From Salinibacterium sp. M195 (lineage in GTDB: Bacteria > Actinomycetota > Actinomycetes > Actinomycetales > Microbacteriaceae), in contig NZ_CP040814.1 of NCBI RefSeq assembly GCF_019443965.1, positions 310,001-374,000 on the forward strand: a DNA stretch of 64,000 nucleotides, written 5' to 3'. Shown piece by piece: positions 25,679 to 32,788 of this stretch. Made by a program: the position numbers and the translations under genes. Position 1 is the first letter of the stretch; every line of letters begins with the position of its first letter. The notes beneath the pieces were generated by a model. It saw only the letters and a program-made list of their open reading frames with translations. It did not search any database and was not told the DNA's origin.

Positions 25679-26335
25679 ATGACCACCTCCGCTCCCCGTC
25701 GCCCGCGACAGGACGCAGTCGATAACCGCGCCGGCATTCTCAGTGCCGCTACCGCCGCCATCGCCCTCGACCCGCAAGCCTCCATCAACACCATCGCCCG
25801 CAACGCCGGGCTATCGCGACGCGCCCTCTACGGCCACTTTGCCGACCGCAACGCCCTCGTCAACGAGATCGTCGACGCTGGGGCTCAGCGCTTCAACCGC
25901 ATCGCGCTGAGCGTCAGTGACGCCGATGCCCGCGTAGCCCTCGCCCGCCTCGCCTCACTGCTCTGGCAAGAAGCCGCCCACGTGCAAGTCGCCGCCTCCA
26001 TTGCGCTCGATGACGCCCACCTCGCCTCAACCGGCGTAGCCCTGGGCCCGCTGCGCGCCGCCGTCGCCGCGATTCTGCAACGAGGGCAAGACGAAGGAAC
26101 ACTGCGCACCGATGTGGATGTCACCACCCTCGCCCGCCTCGTCGAAGAAGCTGCGCGCGCCGCGATCACTCGCGTCGATGCGTCACTGCCCGAAGCTCGT
26201 TCGCTCGCCGTGCGCACCACGCTGAGCATGGCCGGGCTGTCGTGGCGCGAGAGCGTTGCCCTGCTCGAAGAACACCCCGAGATACTGGGGGCATTCGAGC
26301 CACGCGACGAGCCGTTGACCGCCACCAACCGCTGA
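25679..26335 (+). CDS. TetR-family regulator
   Basis: A 218-residue repressor with an N-terminal helix-turn-helix (INTIARNAGLSRRALYGHFADRNALVNEI, about 39-67) and a helical ligand-binding domain. ATG 25679 directly follows the predicted transcription start, so translation is probably leaderless; the GAAGGA touching the ATG is too close to act as a ribosome-binding site. It should repress its own operon, which continues with the ABC-like protein and the YhgE/Pip protein; the first overlap is TGATG at 26333-26337. Confidence 0.9.
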   Translation: MTTSAPRRPRQDAVDNRAGILSAATAAIALDPQASINTIARNAGLSRRALYGHFADRNALVNEIVDAGAQRFNRIALSVSDADARVALARLASLLWQEAAHVQVAASIALDDAHLASTGVALGPLRAAVAAILQRGQDEGTLRTDVDVTTLARLVEEAARAAITRVDASLPEARSLAVRTTLSMAGLSWRESVALLEEHPEILGAFEPRDEPLTATNR

Positions 26336-27060
26336 TGCGCGTCGAACTGAACGGCGTCACCAAGGGCCGTGACGCCGAAGCCTTGCCCGCAACATCCACC
26401 AGTTTCGTCAGCGGCAGCGTGACGCTTGCTGTTGCCGAAACCGAACAGCGACCGACCGTGCTCGGCCTCATCGCCTCTGGTCGCATGCGCCCCGACTCCG
26501 GCGCTGTCACGCTCGAAGGAAGGTCGGATGCCCGTGGCCTGCGTCGTCGCGTAGCGCTCGTCGATGCCCCCGGAGTTTCCGACCCCGACCCCGGCGTTCC
26601 CCTCGTCGGCGTTGTCGCCGAAGAACTCATGTTTGCCGGCCGTCGCGCCGACCCCCTCTCGACCAGACGCTGGCTCGACGAGGCTGGTTTTCGCTCGCTC
26701 GCCTCAACGCCCATCGCCGACATTGAGCCCCTCACTCGCTTGCGCATTCTCTGCGAGCTCGCCGTGCTGCGCCCCCACGTCGAAGCACTCGTCGTCACCG
26801 CGCCCGACCGCCACGGCGGACAACCCCTCGACTGGTGGACCCTGCTCGGTGAATTTGCCGACCGCGGGTTCGCCGTGTTGGTGGTTGCCGGTCGCGCCTC
26901 AGAATGGGCCATCACTCACGCCGACGTGATCGCGCGCGCTGAGTCGGCCGAAGCATCCCTGCGAGACACCCTTGGCGCCCTCGGCGCCCTCGGCGCTCTC
27001 GACGAACGTACCGCCGCCTGGGCCCAAAGTGGCGGCGGCGTAGGAGTAGACAACTCATGA
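26335..27060 (+). CDS. Degenerate ABC-ATPase-like protein lacking a P-loop
   Basis: A 241-residue protein that follows the outline of an ABC nucleotide-binding domain (MRVELNGVTKG at the start, LIASGRMRPDSGAVTLEG where the post-Walker-A helix and strand should be, RRRVALVDAP at the Q-loop position). However, the Walker A lysine motif is absent (AETEQRPTVLG instead of GPNGAGKTT), there is no LSGGQ, and the Walker B region reads ALVVTAPDRHGG. It cannot be a normal ATPase. It ends with a GALGALGALDE repeat. It overlaps both neighbours (TGATG before, ATGA after), which shows coupling to the TetR and YhgE/Pip genes and suggests a structural or regulatory role. Confidence 0.72.
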   Translation: MRVELNGVTKGRDAEALPATSTSFVSGSVTLAVAETEQRPTVLGLIASGRMRPDSGAVTLEGRSDARGLRRRVALVDAPGVSDPDPGVPLVGVVAEELMFAGRRADPLSTRRWLDEAGFRSLASTPIADIEPLTRLRILCELAVLRPHVEALVVTAPDRHGGQPLDWWTLLGEFADRGFAVLVVAGRASEWAITHADVIARAESAEASLRDTLGALGALGALDERTAAWAQSGGGVGVDNS

Positions 27061-28916
27061 AGGTTCCCGCAATGATCGCCGCTGAACTGCGGCGACTCAC
27101 CTCGTCACGCATGGCCATGCTGGCTCTGCTCGCCCTCATGGCCGTGCCCGTGCTCTATGGCGGCGTCTACCTGTGGGCAAACCAAGACCCCTACGGCAGC
27201 TTCGCTGAAGTTCCCGTCGGGTTGGTGATTGCCGATGACGGCGTTGCCGCCGACGGCGACACGGAGGCGGTGAACTACGGCGAGCGCGTGGCCGACGACC
27301 TCCTCGCGGGCGACGCCTTTGAGTGGCACGTGTACACGGCATCCGCTGCGGCTGCGGCACTTTCTGATGGAGTCGTTGACTTCACCGTGACACTTCCTAG
27401 CGACTTTTCGGATGCTCTGACGTCGATTGCGGGAACGGAGCCGCATCAGGCCGAAATCGATTTGGCGACCAATGACGCTAATAACTACTTGGCATCGACG
27501 ATCGGCAAGCAGGCCGTTGAACAGATCCGGCGGTCGGTGGCGCAACTGGTGGGAAAAGAAGCTGCCGGCTCGTTGCTGACCGCCCTCTCTGACATCCGCG
27601 CCGAACTTTCTGATGCCACCGCCGGGGCAACCCAACTTGTGGACGGTTCTCACGATGCCGAGTCGGGCGCCCAAAAATTATCGGATGGCGCCGGCACGCT
27701 CGCCACCGGATTGACCACCCTCAGCACCGCAAGCGGCAGCCTTGTTGCCGGCGCCGACCAGGTTTCATCGGGAGCGGCTCAGGTCGCTGCGGGCAACCGC
27801 GAACTTGCCGGCTACGCCGACCGCGCCGGCACTGCAGCCCAGACCATCGCGGATGAGCTGCCCACCGCGCGCGCCGATCTCATCGCCGCACTCACCGCCC
27901 AGGGACTCGATGCCACCGCGATTGATGACGTCCTCACCACTCTCGACCCGCTCAGCGATCGCATTACCGAAGGAAATGGCACCGTGCAATCGGCTGTCTC
28001 GAAGCTTGATGCGTTGTCTGCGGGCGCGAACACTCTCGCCAGCGGCGCTGCCGACCTCGCAGCAGGCGCTAGTCAACTCGCGGCTGGAGTGAGCACAGCA
28101 GAATCCGGGGCCACGACCCTCAACGCTGGAGTCAGCACCCTCACTTCCGGGATAAGCACCCTCGCCGCCGGCACCACCGAACTGCGCGACGGGCTCGAAA
28201 ATGGCGTCGAAGCAATCCCGAACTCCAGCGCCGACCTGCGCGCCCAACAATCAGAAGCCATCGCCGATCCAGTCGCCGTGGAGACCAGTGCCGTCACCGC
28301 GGCGGGCAACTACGGTGCCGGCCTCGCCCCGTTCTTCACCGCCCTTGCCGGCTGGATCGGAATTTACGCCCTCTTCCTCATCGTCAAGCCCGTCTCGAAG
28401 CGTGCCGTCACCGCCCTGCGCTCCCCCGTGCGCGTCGCCATCGCTGGCTGGCTCACCCCAGCCGTGCTCGGCGCGATCCAGATGATTGCGCTCTTCGGAG
28501 TGCTCGCCGCAGCACTGGGCTTCACCTTCACGCATCCGGTCGGCACGCTCGGCGTAATGATCGCGGCAAGCTTCACCTACGCGGCGATCATTCTGGCCCT
28601 CAACATCTGGTTCGGCTCCGTCGGCCAGTTCCTCGGGCTCGTTCTGATGGTGCTGCAACTCGTCACCGCAGGCGGCACCTTCCCCTGGCAAACCCTGCCA
28701 GCGCCACTGGCCGCACTGCACCACGTGCTGCCGATGGGCTACGTCGTGGATGCCATGCGCCAACTCATGTACGGCGGCGACCTCGCCCGCGTCGGCACCG
28801 ACGCTCTCGTGCTCGGTGCCTGGCTTGTGGGAGCCCTCCTCCTCGCCGCCATCGGCGTCACCCGGATGACCCACCGCCGCACCCTGCGCGACCTGCAGCC
28901 AAGTCTCATAGGCTGA
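27057..28916 (+). CDS. YhgE/Pip-family membrane protein
   Basis: A 619-residue protein with one N-terminal membrane helix (LALLALMAVPVLYGGVYLW), a long extracytoplasmic domain and about five C-terminal helices, the layout of YhgE/Pip proteins, which are related to ABC-2 permeases, the phage-infection protein of Lactococcus and ESX-linked EsaA. The central region (about 185-385) contains repeated short units of the type LxxGxxxLxxG, predicted to form a coiled coil or helical rod. Partnered with a degenerate ABC-like protein and controlled by TetR; the exported substrate, if any, is unknown. Confidence 0.88.
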   Translation: MKVPAMIAAELRRLTSSRMAMLALLALMAVPVLYGGVYLWANQDPYGSFAEVPVGLVIADDGVAADGDTEAVNYGERVADDLLAGDAFEWHVYTASAAAAALSDGVVDFTVTLPSDFSDALTSIAGTEPHQAEIDLATNDANNYLASTIGKQAVEQIRRSVAQLVGKEAAGSLLTALSDIRAELSDATAGATQLVDGSHDAESGAQKLSDGAGTLATGLTTLSTASGSLVAGADQVSSGAAQVAAGNRELAGYADRAGTAAQTIADELPTARADLIAALTAQGLDATAIDDVLTTLDPLSDRITEGNGTVQSAVSKLDALSAGANTLASGAADLAAGASQLAAGVSTAESGATTLNAGVSTLTSGISTLAAGTTELRDGLENGVEAIPNSSADLRAQQSEAIADPVAVETSAVTAAGNYGAGLAPFFTALAGWIGIYALFLIVKPVSKRAVTALRSPVRVAIAGWLTPAVLGAIQMIALFGVLAAALGFTFTHPVGTLGVMIAASFTYAAIILALNIWFGSVGQFLGLVLMVLQLVTAGGTFPWQTLPAPLAALHHVLPMGYVVDAMRQLMYGGDLARVGTDALVLGAWLVGALLLAAIGVTRMTHRRTLRDLQPSLIG

Positions 28917-28920
28917 GCTC

Positions 28921-29277
28921 ATGACTGAACCCGCACCGCTCCTCACCGCCGGAACTCCCCTTGCGGCGAGCGCCGTTCCCGTTGCCCACGAAGCGCTCGA
29001 TGCGTCAGAAGTGGTCGAAGGCACTCCGACCACGGGCTACGCCGTGCTCGATATTCTTGGCGACAGCGAGATCGGCATCTGGGAGATGACAGCGGGCACC
29101 GCAACCGACACCGAGGTCGACGAAGTCTTTGTGGTGATTAGCGGGCGCGCCAGCATCCACATCGCTGCGGATGATCGCACGATCGTCGTTGGCCCCGGTG
29201 ATGTTGTGCGGCTCACCGCCGGCATGCAGACCACGTGGACCATCACCGAAACTCTGCGCAAGGTCTACATCAGCTGA
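28921..29277 (+). CDS. Cupin-domain protein
   Basis: A 118-residue single-cupin protein similar to the DUF861 group: IGIWEMTAGTATDTEVDEVFVVISGRASI forms the first conserved motif and VVGPGDVVRLTAGMQTTW the second. Metal ligands are incomplete (the usual histidines are replaced by T and D), so it may bind ligand without redox metal. It starts five bases after the YhgE/Pip stop and is probably the last gene of that operon. Confidence 0.82.
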   Translation: MTEPAPLLTAGTPLAASAVPVAHEALDASEVVEGTPTTGYAVLDILGDSEIGIWEMTAGTATDTEVDEVFVVISGRASIHIAADDRTIVVGPGDVVRLTAGMQTTWTITETLRKVYIS

Positions 29278-29424
29278 TGCCCCGTTGTGGGGATCGTGCG
29301 CGGATGAGCACTCCCGATAGGTTTAAGTAGTTGATGTTGCGTCAATTTTGCTGCGCCTCGTCACAGTGTGATTTCACCGATCACATCCTGTCTTCAACAA
29401 CCCGCATGAAAGGGCTTACGCTCA

Positions 29425-29808
29425 ATGGATTTTTCTAACCTGTGGAACTTCATCTGGTTCATCTTTGTCTCCTTCGCTTTCATCTCCTACCTGATTGCGC
29501 TCTTCTCGGTAATTGGTGACATCTTCCGCGACCACGAGCTTCGCGGTGTGTATAAGGCACTCTGGTTGTTGTTCTTGTTGGCGGTTCCCTTCCTCACGTT
29601 GCTTGTGTACGTCATTGCCCGCGGCTCGGGCATGGCGCAACGCGCAATGAAGAGCGCACAGCACAACCAGCAGGCTGCGGATGCGTACATTCGCAGCGTC
29701 GCCGCCACCTCACCCAGTGAAGAGATTGCCAAAGCTAAGGCTTTGCATGAGTCCGGTGCTCTCACCGATGCCGAATTCGACACCCTCAAGAAGCGCGTTC
29801 TCGCCTAA
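29425..29808 (+). CDS. Membrane protein with PLDc_N-like and SHOCT domains
   Basis: A 127-residue protein: two membrane helices in the N-terminal half (about 6-30 and 46-66) form a phospholipase-D-nuclease N-terminal type domain, and the C-terminus EEIAKAKALHESGALTDAEFDTLKKRVLA is a SHOCT (short C-terminal) oligomerisation motif. GAAAGGG lies before the ATG. The function of such proteins is unknown. A strong terminator follows. Confidence 0.85.
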   Translation: MDFSNLWNFIWFIFVSFAFISYLIALFSVIGDIFRDHELRGVYKALWLLFLLAVPFLTLLVYVIARGSGMAQRAMKSAQHNQQAADAYIRSVAATSPSEEIAKAKALHESGALTDAEFDTLKKRVLA

Positions 29809-29848
29809 AAAGCGAGCCGGCGCACACCAAGTGTGTGCTCGCCGAATT

Positions 29849-29897
29849 GACGTCACTCCCCCTCGAGTTTTTCGCGGATGGAGTGACGTCTTTTTTT
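29849..29897 (+). terminator. Intrinsic terminator
   Basis: GACGTCACTCC (29849-29859) pairs perfectly with GGAGTGACGTC (29880-29890), followed by seven T residues. It is a classic rho-independent terminator for the SHOCT-domain gene. Confidence 0.93.
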
Positions 29898-29977
29898 ACG
29901 GTGTCACTGCCGCAAGTTCCCGCACGGCGACGGTGCTGGTGAGTGAGTGAGGTTTCGTGGTGGCGTACCGTAGGAGC

Positions 29978-30340
29978 ATGATTACACGACGGGAAGCCGC
30001 GCTTCGCCTAGACATCCCTTTGGAGATGGCCAGAAGGCACGACATCCCGACGCGGATGTCTGAAGCCCAGTTCTCGGAGCTCGAAACTAACCCGCCAGCG
30101 TGGTTGGTTCAGTCGCGCGCGAACCGCACCGGCAAGCGCCCCGTTTGGGCTCAGCTCACCTGCACGGTGTGCGGCTTCACTGAAGCTGCGCGCCCCAAGA
30201 AGTGGTGGCCAGCCTTCACCTATTTGACGTGCGATTGGCATGACGCCGATGAGCTTCCCCCGGCCGCTGACGGAATGTACCGCTCCGAGATCGACGGCAT
30301 TGGCAGTCGCTTCGTGGGCATTCTCGACGAGAAGCCGTAG
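29978..30340 (+). CDS. Hypothetical protein with CxxC/CxxH zinc-type pair
   Basis: A 120-residue protein of unrecognised family. The N-terminus (MITRREAALRLDIPLEMARRHDIP) is helical and resembles a merR/AlpA-like helix-turn-helix lead; WAQLTCTVCGF and YLTCDWHD supply Cys-x2-Cys and Cys-x2-His pairs that could bind zinc. AGGAG lies almost against ATG 29978; GTG 29957 is the alternative. Similar small proteins occur in related actinobacteria, so it is probably genuine. Confidence 0.65.
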   Translation: MITRREAALRLDIPLEMARRHDIPTRMSEAQFSELETNPPAWLVQSRANRTGKRPVWAQLTCTVCGFTEAARPKKWWPAFTYLTCDWHDADELPPAADGMYRSEIDGIGSRFVGILDEKP

Positions 30341-30672
30341 CGACGCAGCGTTCTGGGTAGCCTGCGGGCCAGCTCAGCTGCCCGATGAGCCTCGACAGAA
30401 TCTTCCACGCGGCAGAGTCCGAGCGGATGCTGGGGAGCAATGAATGCGGCCTTCCTGGGCCCCGCGCTATCTCTGTTCCCGCTCCACACGTGTTCTGCGC
30501 GAAACCTGCCCGCCTCGTAAGCGACCGGCGGCACCGGAACGATTACGCGAGGTGCGTGCTCACTGACTGTGGTCATAACCACGGCATACCAACACTTATG
30601 TCCTTAAGCGTTGGCATGACTCATTTCACTCCACACTTATGGAGCCCCCGGGCGCGCTTCGCGCTGACTCCG
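30341..30672. other. 332-bp intergenic stretch between convergent genes
   Basis: No gene was found. An imperfect hairpin, CCAACACTTA-TGTCC-TTAAGCGTTGG (30589-30614), with one mismatch lies near the middle and may act as a bidirectional terminator, although no T-run follows. Nothing else was seen. Confidence 0.5.
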
Positions 30673-31860
30673 CTAGCGATCGCGCAATGGTTTCGCCGCC
30701 CCCGCGAGCAGTAGCGCAATCAGGATCGGCACGCCGATCACCAGAAGCGCCAGCCTGATTCCGACGACGTCACCGAAGAATCCCAGCAGCGGTGGACCGG
30801 CGAGGAAGGCAATGTAGCCAAGGGTCGATACCACCGAAACCCGGGCGGCGGCGTGCCGGGGATCATCTGCTGCGGCTGACATCCCCATGGGGAAGGCGAG
30901 GGCGGCACCGACGCCCCACAGCGCGACCCCGATCATGGCGACCCCAATGTTTCCGGCCAGCACAAAGAGGGTGAGCCCGATAGCTGCTGCGCCCATGCTT
31001 GCTCGCAGCACAGGAACCCGACCAAAGGCATCGATCGCCATGCCGCCGAAAAAACGCATGATGGTCATCGCCAGCACAAATACGGCGAACATGAGAGCGC
31101 CATTCGACTCGGTGACGTCAAGACCGTCGACGGCCGCTTTGGCTATCCAGTCATTTCCGGCACCCTCGGTGATGGTGGCGCCGAGCACCACGATGCCGAT
31201 TAGCACGGTGCGACTCTCGGTCCAGGCGCTGCGCGTTTTCGGAGCAGCGTCATCCGCCGTTGTTGGTCGACCAACCGGGATGCGTGCCAAGAAATACTGT
31301 GGGGCCATCAGCGTTGCAACGGCAACAACAACAGCAATAACCAGAAGGTGGATGGGTAAGCCCACCCCGAGGGTCGAAAGCCCTGCACCAACCAGGGCGC
31401 CGACGAATGCCCCACCACTAAATGCCGCATGGAGTTGCGGCATGATCGTGCGACCCAGCTTTTGCTCGACGTCTGCGCCTTCGATGTTTTGGGCGACATC
31501 CCACAGCCCAATCCCGATCCCGAAGAAGAACAGTGCAATGGCAGTGCCCACCACGGATTCAGAGGCGAGCGAAAGTGCAATGCCAACTCCGGCGAGCGCC
31601 GCGATCAGCCCAGCTACGCGAACCGTATTCGCCGTGCCGATTCTGCCGGCCACGTAGCCTGCCGTTGGCAACGCAATGAGCGAGCCAGCTGCGATGCACA
31701 GCAACATGGTTCCCATCTGCCCCGGAGTGAGGTCCAATATTTCCGTGACCGCGGGGATGCGAGCAGCCCAGCTAGCAAACACGAGACCGTTAACACCGAA
31801 CACAATAAATGTCGCGATGGCCGCGGCTTTCAGCTGCGGCCGTGTGGCAATTGCGGTCAT
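30673..31860 (-). CDS. Major facilitator superfamily transporter (YbjJ-like)
   Basis: A 395-residue protein with twelve hydrophobic helices. FGVNGLVFASWAARIPAVTEIL and the loop AGYVAGRIGTANTVR belong to the small MFS group that includes E. coli YbjJ; a long cytoplasmic loop after helix six (RIPVGRPTTADDAAPKTRSAW) divides the two halves. GGAAG lies ten bases before the ATG. The substrate is unknown. Confidence 0.86.
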   Translation of the reverse strand: MTAIATRPQLKAAAIATFIVFGVNGLVFASWAARIPAVTEILDLTPGQMGTMLLCIAAGSLIALPTAGYVAGRIGTANTVRVAGLIAALAGVGIALSLASESVVGTAIALFFFGIGIGLWDVAQNIEGADVEQKLGRTIMPQLHAAFSGGAFVGALVGAGLSTLGVGLPIHLLVIAVVVAVATLMAPQYFLARIPVGRPTTADDAAPKTRSAWTESRTVLIGIVVLGATITEGAGNDWIAKAAVDGLDVTESNGALMFAVFVLAMTIMRFFGGMAIDAFGRVPVLRASMGAAAIGLTLFVLAGNIGVAMIGVALWGVGAALAFPMGMSAAADDPRHAAARVSVVSTLGYIAFLAGPPLLGFFGDVVGIRLALLVIGVPILIALLLAGAAKPLRDR

Positions 31861-32207
31861 CCGGTCACTACTTCCACTGTCTTGATCGCACTAACGTTGC
31901 TCGGTTGCCGCAGTAGAGAGCGCACACTATGCGTCTCCTGACCGGCCAAGAAAGCGAGTTTCAACATGTTCACCCGCACAACCGAGGCACCAAAGGCCCT
32001 CGACGGCGCACCGCATTGACAACGTTAGCAGTGGTCGGGATCGCCTCGATGGCCTGAATTACACGCCCCCCGCGTCGACCAATTTGGGAGCGGCTAGAGG
32101 CTTCGTGCCGGGAAATTGTGCTCAATGAAGGAGACCACGATGTCGACTCCTGCTGTCGTGCCTCGCGGCCGCTCGTCAACTCAGCGCACGACAGAGAGCT
32201 GTCATCG
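31861..32207. other. 347-bp stretch upstream of the MFS gene
   Basis: No convincing coding sequence was found. Frames present here have no recognisable domain and no ribosome-binding site. Presumably it holds the promoter of the MFS gene, but no clear -35/-10 pair was identified. Confidence 0.4.
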
Positions 32208-32414
32208 CTACGAGCCCGGCTCCGTGTACTCGATCGCTGCCAAGAGTTGAATAGTGCTAGTCCAGTCCCACCAGCCGCTGGAACGTTCTGTCAAGGCGGT
32301 TACGCGCACATTAGGGAATTCCGCGAGTTTTTCGCGAAGGGCAGCGGCAGCGACTTCCATATCCGTTCCCCGCACCCTGACGACAACTAACTGCTTCCCA
32401 AGAAAATCAGACAT
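32208..32414 (-). CDS. Small hypothetical protein (68 residues)
   Basis: A short but protein-like frame: GKQLVVVRVRGTDMEVAAAALREKL, a strand followed by an amphipathic helix, then VRVTALTERSSGWWDWTSTIQLLAAIEY. The pattern suggests a compact alpha/beta fold. The ATG at 32414 has only a weak GAGA-type binding site. No homologue is recognised; it may be a lineage-restricted gene. Confidence 0.45.
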   Translation of the reverse strand: MSDFLGKQLVVVRVRGTDMEVAAAALREKLAEFPNVRVTALTERSSGWWDWTSTIQLLAAIEYTEPGS

Positions 32415-32493
32415 GTTCTCATGTTAGATCGGCTTGAGAGCGGGAAACACCACCCCGCGGCGACACCGCAATTTCCGCGACAGCGAAACCCCG

Positions 32494-32522
32494 GCGGGAA
32501 ACCACTGCGCGAAGTTTCCCGC
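32494..32522 (+). promoter_or_regulatory. Inverted repeat in the leader of the wall-binding protein gene
   Basis: GCGGGAAAC (32494-32502) and GTTTCCCGC (32514-32522) are perfect 9-bp arms. A second GCGGGAAAC occurs about 55 bases earlier, and a T-run (GTTTTTCTC) begins nine bases after the right arm. It could be an operator or a leader terminator/attenuator for the gene at 32789. No known riboswitch was recognised. Confidence 0.4.
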
Positions 32523-32690
32523 AATTCCGGAGTTTTTCTCTAGACCAATTGTCAAGCCCATGTCGGATGTCGCCGCACAGCGATATGGTGGCCGAATCTT
32601 GAGTGTTGCTTAAGCATGAACGCTCAATCTGTTTGCCCGATTTACCTGCTCTACCCGAAGTACCCGATCTACGAGCCTTACCCGGCCAAT

Positions 32691-32741
32691 CCGATTCACC
32701 GTCTTACCCGATTCACCGTCTTACCCGATTCACCGTTTAAC
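32691..32741. repeat. Three 17-bp tandem repeats in the leader
   Basis: CCGATTCACCGTCTTAC is repeated exactly twice (32691-32707, 32708-32724) with a third variant CCGATTCACCGTTTAAC (32725-32741). Degenerate TACCCGAT-type units extend upstream to about 32635. The array lies 48 bases before the TTG start of the wall-binding protein and could vary in number by slippage. Confidence 0.8.
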
Positions 32742-32788
32742 GCTTCTTACCCTTTCGCCCTCCTAACCCGAATCTGGAGAGTCTCCTA

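Noticed and set aside
29362..29390. TGTGA...TCACA considered as a CRP/GlxR site
   Set aside because: The half-sites are nine bases apart instead of six, so the spacing is wrong.
32118..32390. Plus-strand 90-residue frame
   Set aside because: Unlike a natural protein in composition and overlaps the better minus-strand frame at 32208-32414.
32430..32640. Leader considered as a c-di-AMP (ydaO-type) riboswitch
   Set aside because: A GGCCGAATC-like string is present, but the conserved core could not be aligned; only an inverted repeat is supported.
32691..32741. Tandem 17-bp repeats considered as a CRISPR-like array
   Set aside because: The repeats are directly adjacent with no spacers and no cas genes are near.
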